From positions 31,324,501 to 31,388,500 of the forward strand of contig NC_088106.1 in assembly GCF_036370855.1 (NCBI RefSeq): 64,000 nt of DNA, read 5' to 3'. How positions within the stretch are numbered: position 1 is the first letter of the stretch; every line of letters starts with the position of its first letter. Position numbers and translations under genes: made by a program. Of this stretch, positions 25,588 through 34,280 are shown piece by piece. The DNA is from Dromaius novaehollandiae (Eukaryota > Chordata > Aves > Casuariiformes > Dromaiidae). The notes under the pieces are model-generated. The model had not been told where the DNA came from. It was given only the letters and a program-made list of their open reading frames with translations, and searched no databases.

Positions 25588-28500
25588 GACGGTCTAGTTA
25601 TTCTTCTTCTTCTTCAGCCCAAGTTTTAAAATGGTTATTTTTAACTTGCCTCAAGTGGCTTGAAAATAGCAGCGAAGGCTATGTGAACTCAGTTTCCTAC
25701 CAGGAAAGCTGCTTGTAATCATGTTTTGGAGGAAATTGTTTTTTTAAGTGGAAAAGGACGGCTTTTCGTATTGGGCAGGGAGTTTTGCCTTCCTTTAGAA
25801 ATGCAGCACTCTGCCACAGCTGTAGGGCTGAGCAGTAACTGTTCATGCTGTTTGTCTTGCAGTACCCGCCTGGAGATGGGGAAATGGATGGAAGACCTAA
25901 ACATGGCAATCGAAATGGCCAAGAAATCTACTGAGAAATCTGACATGCTTCTGGAAAACTCAGTGTGCAATCGTTCCAACAGTAAGTAATGTTTTCTACC
26001 TTCTTGAACAGTGTGAGCTGATATGTCCCTTTCTTTTTTTCTCTTGGAAATCTGATGACATAAATGGTATATTTTATCATTCTTTCAGTAATGGAGAGCT
26101 CTTGTCCTGCGTTATTTGGAATAAATATGCTTGTCTTCCCAGACTGGTGCTCCTGGTAGCTTTAAACACAGCAGAGATACTCCAGCTGCAGAACTGTTAA
26201 TTTTATTGGGTCCTTATTTATCTCTTATCTACATCTTTTCTCCATTTAACAACGTAATATGTTTTCTTGTCCAGAAAAGTTGTCCTTGCAGGTCAGCAAG
26301 TTTTTTCTGTAGCTCAGCGTTCTTGTGCCTGTCTTTGGTGTTGTTATGGATGTGATGAAACACATTATTCTTTCTTAGAGCACTTTTTCCTGTTCCTCAC
26401 TAAGAAGGGACTCTCCTTTCAGACCCTTCCTCAGAGTGGGTGCTGTAAAATGCTCTCCTCCTTTTAAGATTGCATTTTTTTTTAATTTTATGCAGTACTG
26501 AGTCAGCTGCCCCAAGCAGAGTTGAGTAGCGAAAGCCAAAATGATCGTCTCGGAATGGCTTTTAGACACTGTATAACAAATTCGAATTGACTTATTTTAA
26601 AACTGGATCGTAGCAGAAGAAAACCAGTTATTCTGAGGAATTCCTGCTTTTCTTGCTGCCTTTGTATTGCACAGTTTTCTTAAACAGCTGCTGAATTCTC
26701 CTCCCCCAGGATCCTCTGATGAGGTCTCTCTAGAACAGGAGTCCGAAGATGACATACACTCTTCTCGTAGCTCCTTGGACAGGCAGAGCCACCACCGTGC
26801 CAACACAACCATGCACGTGTGCTGGTACCGCAACACAAGCGTCTCCATGACCGACCACAGTGTGGCCGTTGAGGTACCCCGCAGGGCGCAGCTCTCACGT
26901 CTCGCTGTCTGTCTTGGCTCACTCAGCCGCTGGTCGCCCTCCGCTACGTGTTTCACGTTGCCTTCAAAGCATTTCTGTGGCCATGAGAGAGCGCGAGCAA
27001 TGGAAAGGCCACTGCATGTTTGCCCATCTTTGTGCATGTCTGTGCGTCTGCATACACCAGCACACTGCTGTCTCTGCAGCAGGGCTCTGTTTCAGCAAAT
27101 ACTCCGAAAGAGGGAAATTTAAAAGGAACTCCAGGATACCCCTAGGACTGAGTTGTTCATTTGGGTTTTGTGAACCTTGCTGGGAGATGTTTGTGTTACC
27201 TATCAATGGTATTTTACTTTAGGGACTGACTCTGATATACTGTGGTCTTGTATATGTGTCAGTTAGCTACTGTGCCACTTCTAGAAAAAACCAGTGCTTT
27301 AAACTCAATGGGGAGATAACATTTCTGCCCTTCTCTTGCTGGCATGGGTGAGGAGCAAAAATTAGGCAGTGGCATTTTACACAGTGTGGTGTTAGGCTAA
27401 ATAGAGATTTATTATGTGCTATTTGTGCTGCTGCTACCTCGGGTCTTACCGCTCTGCGAGGGTTGATGCAGCATGTGCGTTGATGGCACGTTTCCCTACC
27501 GAATCCCACAGATTTTCAAGACAGATGTCTGTCCAGAGCTCCCTACGGAGAGTCCTGCTCGCATTGGCGCCTGGATTTCCTTTCAGTGGCTGTTCTGCAG
27601 GGTCGGATAGTTAGGACGCCCTCCTGGAGGCTGTCGTCCTTGCAAGGCTTTTGCAAGTGGGGATGTACCAGAAATACCTTGAAGAGAAAAAGAAGGTTGC
27701 TGGCTAGAGAAACAGCAGTAGTTCAGGATGCTGCATCTGTGTATTTTTACCTTCCTAACTTCCTTGCCCTGCTTTTTGTTTTAGTGGTAGGAGTTAAAAG
27801 TTGGGCACTGAAGCTTGTGTGTTTTTGTGCCACATATAGCACACTAAGCTTTGTAGGTATGTTACATTGGCTTAGGGTCCATAAGTTGTACGTTTTAGCC
27901 AGCAAAGAAAGTGGTTCCTGGGCAACAGCCTTCCTTCCCATGACAATAGACTTGTGAAAGGCTCCATTTTACTGTTTTACATCCAGATAACGAGACCTGC
28001 CTGCTGCGGGCTCTGGGATTAAATGTGTGAGTTCTTGCAGCATCCTCTTGCTTTGATCTGTTTCATGTTCTAATACCATCATTTTTTTCCACAATCCATT
28101 TTCCTTTAACAGATGCTTTTCTTGCATCACTTTTCTTATCCTAATGGTCTGTTTTTCTCTTTCTCTCCCCCTTTTCTCTGCTCAGTTTTCTGCTCTCTTG
28201 CTGTTTCTCCAGAGCTTCCTCCTCGCTATTTGCTGGGCCAGGCCCAACGGCCCAACACAATCACCCATGTTTGCTGGTACCGGAACCAGAGCCTATCCCT
28301 GTCTGATTACCTGTGCATGATTCAGGTAAAAATGCCTCTCAAATTCTGCACTGGTGGGAGGAGCCATGGGTTTCCAGACAAAATATATTACGTCTTGCTC
28401 CGTAATTGCAGAGTGAACCTTGTATGTTAAACTAGCATGAGGATGCCTGATCCATCCAGCAGCAGAGTTGTAATGTTTCCTTGATACAGGATTTTATCCT

Positions 28501-31500
28501 ATTTCTGCTTCCCCAAATGATTCTTCATGTTATTCTGCTGTTCATTCTGTCTTTTTCTTTAATTCCAAAATCCACTTGCCATCATTTCATGCGGTAGGTT
28601 TCCTTATCCCACTGCACCAGTGTTCGGTGACTCCGACTCCTGCACGCGTAGCGCTTTCCTGCGGCCTCCTTTGCTTTACGTAGCTGCCGCGTTCTTGTCC
28701 GTCGCTCTGGCCTCCATTACCAGTCTTTGTTTCCCCTTCTGCTTTATTTTCCTTCTCATGCAGTGTGTTTTTGTATTTTCCGCATGTAAAAAAGGTAAAT
28801 GAAGGGATGAATGCCTTTGTGGCCATTACTTTTCCAAGCATGTTTTCTTGACTGTAGACTGCAAAGGCCAGTGGTGGCTGGACTGATGAATCAGTGCAGC
28901 ACTCCTTTGCATTGCCTGGCATGACTCTGAGATACAGTGAACAGTTAAACATAGAGTAACTTTATACTCGCAGAGAGAAAATGCTAGGTGGTGTGCAAAG
29001 GGAAGATAGTTGCTTTGCAGAATTAGTGAACTGAAGATACAAAGTCACTCTGTCGCCATATGAAATATCCAAGAGGCCTTTCAGAACAGGGGAACAAGAG
29101 CTGTTATAGGGGAACAGTGGTATCAGGGAGCCTCAGGCTTTTTATCCGCTTTTTATCAGCTGTCTTTGTCTTTTTCTCAAGGACAAGCGATCCGTGATTT
29201 CACGTCCCATTTTCTTTTCGTTCCCTCCTAGAATCAGCTTTCAGGATACTTGCTGAGGAAGTTCAAAAATAGTAACGGCTGGCAGAAACTGTGGGTTGTC
29301 TTCACCAACTTCTGTTTGTTCTTCTACAAAACGCACCAGGTAAGTACATGTAACTGCGAAACTGAAAGAGCTGAGGTTAAGATATTGGATGGAAGCTGGA
29401 ATCGTTTGCTTTCAGCCGTAGGTACCGCTCACTGATATTCGAAGGAGGGTAACAAGCAGAGGAGTAGGTAGTAAGTAATGAAGCTAGTCTCCGTAAGGTG
29501 AAGGGCCTTTCTTACAGAATTTAATCAGAATATTCAGTTCTGTTAATGGTACTGACCTCAGTGTGAGGAAAAGATGTCTCATAACGTAGTGACTAATGGA
29601 GGTCAAGGATCCTTTCCTCAGTTGCTGTTCTTTTCTCTACCTATCTGCTGTAGGGACACTTTTGCTTTTATGCTGGATCTGTGCTTGAAATTTCAGAGAG
29701 ACAGTGAGGAAGGGGAAGGGGAGAATCCAGGAGGCAGTGAAAGGCAGGGGATAGAGGCAAGTAATTTTATTAAAACAGTGAAAGCAGTTGAGGAAGACTT
29801 CACTATAATCTATCACAGGCCTCACAAGAGATGAAAAGGCAGCTCCTCCTCCCGTTCTCTCCTAAACAAAGTACTAAAACCTTCTTAAGTCTCCAGTCCA
29901 AAAGAGCAGACGCACGTTTGGGCTTGCTGTCTCTGAGCTGAATGGCAGCGGATGTCTTGCGCTAAGACCTGTGCTATTGGGCTGTTCCAGGACGACTATC
30001 CTTTGGCCAGTCTCCCGCTCCTTGGCTATGCGGTCAGCTCCCCCATGGAGGCAGACGGCATTCAGAAGGATTATGTCTTCAAGCTGCAGTTCAAGTCCCA
30101 TGTGTACTTCTTCAGGGCTGAGAGCAAATATACCTTTGAGAGGTAATTTTACGTTTTCTTTGTCTGTTTCGGAATAACAGCATTCTGTTAGTTCATTAGC
30201 TGAAAATCTAGAGTTATGATATTCAGAGCTCCTGACCGTAATCCAAGTGACCTTCCAGAACACCTAGCACGTTCCCAGTAAGAAAGTTCCCTTCTTCATA
30301 CCCATAAAGTTTGCAGATCCCTCCTCTACCAGACCTTTCCTTCTTGCAGGGAAAGAGACGGTGGTTACAGCTAGAGCTGTAGGCTCTGTGTCTTCTCAGA
30401 AGTCCGGGGGTCCCTTGGAGCTGGGGAGTAGCATAGAGGGAAGGACTGTGAGGTGGTCAGTCCTACCAGATCTAGGAAGTCAGATTTCTAGTTTTTTGAG
30501 AGTTTTGTTAAGAATGCCCCTTTTTTCCTCTCAGCCTCCAAAGAAACAGGAGTTATAGCTCAGGCCTGAGAGCAAGGAGTGCAGCGCTGCTTTTCAGTTT
30601 GATGCTTTCTCTAACCATTTTTAGCAGGTGCTTCCAAACGTGGTCCAAAGTGAATCATGTTTAAAATATACCATGTACAAAACTTTATTCTTACAAAACC
30701 TGTGTAAAACCTAAAACCATTTTCTTTTTCTCAGAAAGCAAGAAGATCTCTTATGTCAGTGTAATTTGGCAGTATTCCTATGTAATGGATATTATCTTCT
30801 ACATTGCTTTCTGCCTTGCAGCATGGTATTGGGGGGTTTTTTGTTTGTTTGTTTTTGGAGTATTTTGTTACTGAGAAGTCACCACTTCTCATACTTCTCC
30901 CTTCCTTGGGAAAACATCACACATTTGTGAGCAATGTGCATGTCAGCTACCTGAAATAGCAGAGTTATGCTCTTTAATCCACTGGCTTCATGTAGTGATT
31001 TCACGGAAAAAATCTCTAATTCTTTGGGTTTTGTCTTGCTTTTTTCACTGTTGCGATGTTTTCTTCCATATTAACAAGAACTGAGAATCTGTTACATAAT
31101 TTATTGTAAGAAAAGCAGTCCGTATGATTTAAGAGGACAGGCTGGCAAAATTTTCCTAAGGTAAAAACTGAACCAGAGAGTTTCTGTACTGTTGTAAGAG
31201 ACTACAGTGTGCTCTAATAAAAGCTGTCTGGAGCTCAAAGCACTGTAGATCATTCCTTGGACGGGCATCCTTGTTCTTGAGTGTATTTATCACATCTTAA
31301 GCTAGGTTTAGCACAGTCAAAAATTAGTCTGTAAGAGCAGGAAGTACTAGTTCATACAGTTTTTAGATTGTCCCTTAAAAAAGGAAAAATAAAAAAGATT
31401 TGCCAGTATACCTCCCATTCCAGTGCTGGCTCTTTTCTTGAGAGACATAACTAGGGTCTTCCCTGACCTTTAGTTTAACAAATGATCCTGTTTCATTTAT

Positions 31501-32125
31501 TATGTCTTGGCCTTTCCAGCTCTTAGGAACACACTTGAAGAACCTGAAAACATCAGATATCCAGAACATAATGGAGTTGGTGAAACACTTCAGCTGGATG
31601 TAGGGAACGTCTGATGTCTGAAATGTTTTGTGTTGGCCGTCTTCTGCACTGGCTGTAGTCAGTTGAAGTGGGAGAACCAACTCTCAACTTGTCCACAAGT
31701 TGCCCTAACTAGTGGGGAAATACAGATAGAAATGTCGATAAAAGAGGGCATCTGTTAGAGCCCTGAGACTTTTCCTGATGCAATATGAGGTGTATGCTCC
31801 AATTGCCTCAGCCTTCTCTCGCTGTTTTATTTATTTATTCATTTGAAAAATTAACTTATTTACTAAAATGGAGTGATTAGTTTCCTGAAGGAATTTTAGA
31901 AGAGAGGTAGAAAATGTGTTTTGTGAGGTCTGGTCAAAGTAATGCAATTCGTATCCAAAGCACAGGATTACCATGTGCAGCTTGAGGCATCAGTGAGTGA
32001 GGGGCTGAGCATCCTAATGTTAATTCTTCCTTACCAGGTGGATGGAGGTGATCAAGAGAGCCACCAACTCTCCAGCAAGATCGAACCTGCTGCTTCCAAA
32101 GGATGAGGATAGTCACACAGACTGA
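7018..32125 (+). CDS. FARP2: FARP2, 3' part: FERM, RhoGEF and pleckstrin domain protein 2 (14 exons in window)
   Basis: Spliced coding region with exons 7018-7196, 15670-15759, 17024-17157, 18281-18362, 19395-19632, 20678-20808, 21356-21424, 21762-21851, 22580-22662, 25863-25981, 26710-26873, 29232-29339, 29991-30142 and 32038-32125. All junctions are GT-AG and keep one open frame of about 574 residues to a TGA at 32123-32125. Order: Ser/Pro linker, DH (RhoGEF) domain, PH1, acidic linker, PH2, short tail. FARP2 is a membrane-associated Dbl-family exchange factor for Rac1/Cdc42 acting in semaphorin/plexin, osteoclast and polarity signalling (family knowledge). Signatures such as ILATERTYLKDLEVITVWF and LKEFTSYLQKHDEVLTELEK fit FARP2 better than its paralogue FARP1, and the neighbouring STK25 supports this. 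The FERM domain (about 480 residues) must lie upstream of the window. Confidence 0.95.
7197..15669 (+). other. FARP2: FARP2 8.5-kb intron
   Basis: Longest intron fully inside the window, GTAAGA to TTTCAG. Holds a possible LTR remnant around 8.95-9.5 kb, a CA/CG dinucleotide tract at about 9153-9168, and a 19-base T run at 14694-14712. No exon seen. Confidence 0.8.
8953..9050 (-). mobile_element. Possible LTR retrotransposon remnant (LTR 3' part)
   Basis: Read on minus there is TATAAAA (complement of 9026-9032), then AATAAA 25 bases further (complement of 8997-9002), then a CTATCA end (complement of 8953-8958). This order fits the promoter and polyadenylation elements of a long terminal repeat with a short R region. 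I did not find the 5' end, a target-site duplication or a clear primer-binding site. Sequence down to about 8000 (with a 153-codon minus ORF at 8905-8444) may belong to the same element. No viral protein domain was recognised. Confidence 0.3.
15670..15759 (+). CDS. FARP2: FARP2 exon: start of DH domain (CR1)
   Basis: 30 codons in phase 0/0, acceptor TTTCAG and donor GTAAGG. Encodes RYPTDKAYFIAKEILATERT and on to LEVITV, the first conserved region of Dbl-homology domains. Its E-x-x-Y-x-x-x-L pattern (ERTYLKDL) contacts the GTPase switch regions in this family. Confidence 0.95.
17024..17157 (+). CDS. FARP2: FARP2 exon: DH domain, CR1-CR2
   Basis: 134 nt, phase 0 in, phase 2 out (TGG split TG|G). 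Encodes WFRSAVIKENAMPEGLMTLL then FSNIDPIYEFHRGFLKEIEQ and RLSLW, the helical region typical of the FARP DH domain. Donor is GTAAGC. Confidence 0.95.
18281..18362 (+). CDS. FARP2: FARP2 exon: DH domain, central helices
   Basis: 82 nt, phase 2 in, phase 0 out. Encodes EGRTNAHMKGDYQRIGDVML then RNMSTLK, matching the QRIGD segment shared by FARP proteins. The donor GTAGTT is weaker than the gene's other donors, but phase and homology fix it. Confidence 0.93.
19395..19632 (+). CDS. FARP2: FARP2 exon: DH domain core, CR2-CR3
   Basis: The largest FARP2 exon here, 238 nt, phase 0 in, phase 1 out, donor GTGAGT. Encodes EFTSYLQKHDEVLTELEKAT and, further on, LQKVCYLPLNTFLLKPIQRL, the most conserved stretch of Dbl-homology domains, forming the GTPase-binding helix. 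The canonical LLKP.QR motif is intact, so exchange activity is expected. Confidence 0.96.
20678..20808 (+). CDS. FARP2: FARP2 exon: end of DH domain and DH-PH linker
   Basis: 131 nt, phase 1 in, phase 0 out, donor GTGAGT. Encodes ALKEVTEMTSQLQHSLIRLE then NFQKLTELQHDLIGIDNLTA and PGR, the last DH helix and the linker that in FARP structures packs PH1 against the DH domain (family knowledge). Confidence 0.95.
21356..21424 (+). CDS. FARP2: FARP2 exon: PH1, first strands
   Basis: 23 codons, phase 0/0, acceptor CTGCAG, donor GTGGGT. Encodes EFIREGCLYKLTKKGLQQRM and FFL, the beta1-beta2 region of the first pleckstrin-homology domain with its basic loop. The frame stays open past the donor, but homology resumes at the next exon. 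Confidence 0.94.
21762..21851 (+). CDS. FARP2: FARP2 exon: PH1, middle strands
   Basis: 30 codons, phase 0/0, donor GTAAGT. Encodes FSDMLLYTSKGVTGTNQFKI and HGHLPLHGML. The FSDMLLYTSKG stretch is characteristic of FARP PH1. Confidence 0.95.
22580..22662 (+). CDS. FARP2: FARP2 exon: PH1, later strands
   Basis: 83 nt, phase 0 in, phase 2 out (serine split AG|T), acceptor CTGCAG, donor GTAACA. Encodes VEESENEWAVPHCFTIYSAQ and KTIVVAA, the outer strands leading to the PH1 C-terminal helix. Confidence 0.95.
25559..25587. repeat. 29-base T homopolymer
   Basis: Uninterrupted T run in a FARP2 intron, about 280 bases before the exon at 25863. It could be a retroelement tail on the minus strand, but no element body was recognised. 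Confidence 0.9.
25863..25981 (+). CDS. FARP2: FARP2 exon: PH1 C-terminal helix and linker
   Basis: 119 nt, phase 2 in, phase 1 out, donor GTAAGT. Encodes TRLEMGKWMEDLNMAIEMAK, with the tryptophan invariant in PH C-terminal helices, then a polar linker ending CNRSN. Its phase-1 end joins in frame to either of two downstream exons, 26710-26873 or 28213-28325. Confidence 0.94.
26710..26873 (+). CDS. FARP2: FARP2 exon: inter-PH linker, standard version
   Basis: 164 nt, phase 1 in, phase 0 out, acceptor CCCCAG, donor GTACCC. The first half is acidic and serine-rich (SSDEVSLEQESEDDIHSSRS), a likely phosphorylated linker. The second half (26796-26873) encodes RANTTMHVCWYRNTSVSMTD and HSVAVE, well conserved in FARP1 and FARP2. 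A diverged copy of this second half lies 1.4 kb downstream in the exon at 28213-28325. Confidence 0.94.
28213..28325 (+). CDS. FARP2: FARP2 alternative (duplicated) linker exon, probably mutually exclusive
   Basis: 113 nt between a pyrimidine-rich acceptor (TCTCCAG) and donor GTAAAA. Read in phase 1 it encodes LPPRYLLGQAQ followed by RPNTITHVCWYRNQSLSLSD and YLCMIQ. The final 26 residues align without gaps to the end of exon 26710-26873, with 13 identities including NT..HVCWYRN. Incoming phase 1 and outgoing phase 0 equal those of that exon, so either can join 25863-25981 to 29232-29339. Using both in series shifts the frame, because 113 nt is not a multiple of 3, and meets a stop. A second acceptor 27 nt upstream (exon from 28186) also keeps the frame. 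Alternative use is inferred; an inactive relic copy is possible. Confidence 0.72.
29232..29339 (+). CDS. FARP2: FARP2 exon: PH2, first strands
   Basis: 36 codons, phase 0/0, acceptor TCCTAG, donor GTAAGT. Encodes NQLSGYLLRKFKNSNGWQKL and WVVFTNFCLFFYKTHQ, the opening strands of the second PH domain, nearly invariant in FARP proteins. Confidence 0.96.
29991..30142 (+). CDS. FARP2: FARP2 exon: PH2, later strands
   Basis: 152 nt, phase 0 in, phase 2 out (arginine split AG|G), acceptor TTCCAG, donor GTAATT. Encodes DDYPLASLPLLGYAVSSPME and then DYVFKLQFKSHVYFFRAESK up to YTFE. The phenylalanine-rich strand pairs belong to the PH2 core. Confidence 0.96.
32038..32125 (+). CDS. FARP2: FARP2 last coding exon: PH2 helix and C-terminus
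   Basis: Phase 2 in. Encodes RWMEVIKRATNSPARSNLLL (R from the split codon) then PKDEDSHTD and a TGA at 32123-32125. The W in RWMEVI is the invariant PH C-terminal-helix tryptophan. The tail after the helix is short and, as in other FARP proteins, poorly conserved. Confidence 0.95.
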
Positions 32126-33175
32126 AGGGGGGCAGAGCTGGATCTCTGCTATAAACATAAGTAAAAGAGGTGGGTGGAAACAGGAGTCCCTGGAGTGGAT
32201 AAAGCAAAGAACCAGGATGCTCATTTCCACCTCGTATGGAAAGTGAGAGTGAGGGAGTTATGGACTGGAATCACATCCGCTCTGCATGGTATGGAAGAGG
32301 GTCAAGTCTGCTCCAGTTGAACCTACTTAGAGAGAACCTAACAACTGCCGAACTCCAGTGTGCACACATTGTGGAAGATATTTTGTTCCAGTTGTACCAG
32401 CTCTGTACCGTAATACCCTTGCCTGCCCTGAAGGCAAATGACACCTCTTTTTACATTGTGACTGAGTGGTCAGCATACATGAGAGAAAAATAGCAGTTGT
32501 CAGTGGTGTGTTTGGCTCACAGCTGCTGGTGTCAGGCTCGCTGGCTCCCAGAAGTTCCCTTCCCCCGGATGCTCAGCATGGCTGGCTGTACAACTGCTGT
32601 CTTACTCGCTGCTGTTAACACCAACCTGCTGGCACAATCTTCCTAGACTAACAGGGTCCACAGATATATTAGCTTAAACACAGTTAACTTTGAACAGAAA
32701 CTGCAGCTCTCATAGAACAATTCTGCTCTTTGGAAACTGTCACGGCAACAATTTTCCAGGGGAAGTGGGAAGGCTGAACCTCTAAGCTGTTGAGGTGTCA
32801 GTATCGTGGGCTGGTCCAGCTAAGGTGCGTGGTTTTTCCTTTAGAACTCTGCTCTGTTGCATGCTGAGAAGGTCAACTGCTGTTCTCATATTACAGCTCC
32901 ACTATCTCTCCATCCTGTAACAACAGGTATTACTTAAGGCACGGGATGGCAAACACTCTGTCCACCCTTATGTGGGTGATGTTTTCAAGGCATTTAAGCA
33001 ATATAGGAGAACAAGCTCCTCTGCAAGTTACTATTGCTTGTGCTTCTGTGTCACTTGAAGACTTCTGAAAAATCCCTATTCTTACTTTTAAATATGGGGT
33101 GGATCCGTCTTTCATTTCACATGAAGGTGTAAAAGTCACTGGATTCTAGATGGAGCATTAGCGTCTGTGGACTCT

Positions 33176-33181
33176 ATTAAA
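33176..33181 (+). terminator. FARP2: Candidate proximal FARP2 polyadenylation signal ATTAAA
   Basis: ATTAAA variant about 1.05 kb after the stop, followed by a strongly T/G-rich run at about 33208-33230 that suits the downstream element of a cleavage site. It could give a shorter 3' UTR. Confidence 0.4.
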
Positions 33182-34251
33182 TCTCTGTATCAAATCTGAA
33201 GTGCTTGCTGTTTGTTCTGTTTTTGTAAAGCTGTCATATCTGGTCACCCCCCCAGAAGGCATGAAATAAGCTAAACGCCACAAAATGCTGTTAGACATGG
33301 TTTCGATGGGCTCCAGGGACTCCGTTTATATTTTAGATAGGAAATTATTTGTGTACTAGAAGAACAATGAACTTGTGTAGTGAAAGAAAAATGCAAGTGT
33401 TGCATGTTGTGAGGATGGAAGAATGCAGAGATCCTTGTGGAAAATGGAAAGTAGAGAGGCCAAGATGTGCAGTCTCCTAGGCTGTTTTAGGTTATGGTCT
33501 AAAATACATGCTGACTGAGAAAGGATGAGTGTTGCAGGTAGAGGATTCCAGAGAGATTTCCAGACCATTCACCTGGCATTTGCTTCATAGAGAAGAAGAG
33601 TGACTGCAGATTCAGTCTTCACTACCACTGTCAATGACCATTGTCCAGTGTAAGTTAAATGTACTTAATTTATTAGTGTTTTCCTTTTTTTAAATTAACT
33701 GTTGTAGGTGTGCGAATGTGAATTGACTGGGTATGTTATAACCTAGCTGAATATGACTGTTAAAAGTAAATAGCTTCTTGGTATAAAACAATCTCAGCCT
33801 CTTATTCCTGGGCGCATCATTCCCATCAATTGGGGTGTTCATGGGAAGACAGATGGTATCTTCACAGGAGCATTGCGTTTCCTCAGAACTGAGGGAAGAG
33901 GTTTCACACTCCTAATTAATGGGTTTTTCAGTTCAGCTGTTTTCCTAGATGATACCCACTGCTCCTTTGTCATGGCAACATCCCTGAGTCTTCACAGGAG
34001 TGTTTTCCTCTTTAATGAGAACTCTCCCATGCAATTACAGCCCTTTGCTGCTTTCCTGCAAGGAAGCTCTGTAGTAGCAAGTTCCAGAGTGGAAGAGCAG
34101 GGTTGCTGTCAGCAATTGGTTTCTGACCAAATCTCTGCCATCTCCTTAACCCCAACCGTTGGCTGCCTTGACTTAAATCCCGGCTCTAGAAAGCCCTGTT
34201 ACAATTAGACCGTTATTTTTTACCATTATTTTTATAGTGCTCAAGTTATTC

Positions 34252-34257
34252 AATAAA
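34252..34257 (+). terminator. FARP2: Candidate distal FARP2 polyadenylation signal AATAAA
   Basis: Perfect AATAAA about 2.1 kb after the FARP2 stop codon, followed by T-rich sequence. It is the first canonical signal found on this strand after the stop. Confidence 0.5.
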
Positions 34258-34280
34258 GTAGTTTTCCAAGGTTATCATTC

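Larger units (their letters stand above)
15760..25862 (+). other. FARP2: FARP2 introns across the DH-PH1 region
   Basis: Introns 15760-17023, 17158-18280, 18363-19394, 19633-20677, 20809-21355, 21425-21761, 21852-22579 and 22663-25862. The last contains a block noticeably richer in G+C at about 23150-23960, open in several frames but without splice support, and a 29-base T run at 25559-25587. No other gene seen. Confidence 0.8.
25982..32037 (+). other. FARP2: FARP2 introns between PH1 and the last exon
   Basis: Introns 25982-26709, 26874-29231 (holding the alternative exon 28213-28325), 29340-29990 and 30143-32037. The stretch before the alternative exon (28150-28212) is a long pyrimidine tract preceded by a branch-point-like TCCTAAT at about 28139-28145. 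Nothing else recognised. Confidence 0.75.
32126..34280 (+). other. FARP2: FARP2 3' UTR (predicted extent)
   Basis: Non-coding sequence after the FARP2 stop, with no intron signals needed. Two plausible ends: an ATTAAA at 33176-33181 followed within 60 bases by a T/GT-rich run, and an AATAAA at 34252-34257. Between the stop and 34252 I saw no other AATAAA. The extent is an inference; transcript ends would settle it. Confidence 0.55.

Noticed and set aside
28762-28795. Possible 31-base microexon after ATGCAG with a GTAAAT donor
   Set aside because: It does not preserve the FARP2 frame and encodes nothing conserved.
7018-32125. Assignment to the paralogue FARP1
   Set aside because: The DH and PH1 wording (EILATERTYLKDLEVITVWF, LTKKGLQQRM) is closer to FARP2 as I remember it, and STK25 is the FARP2 neighbour.
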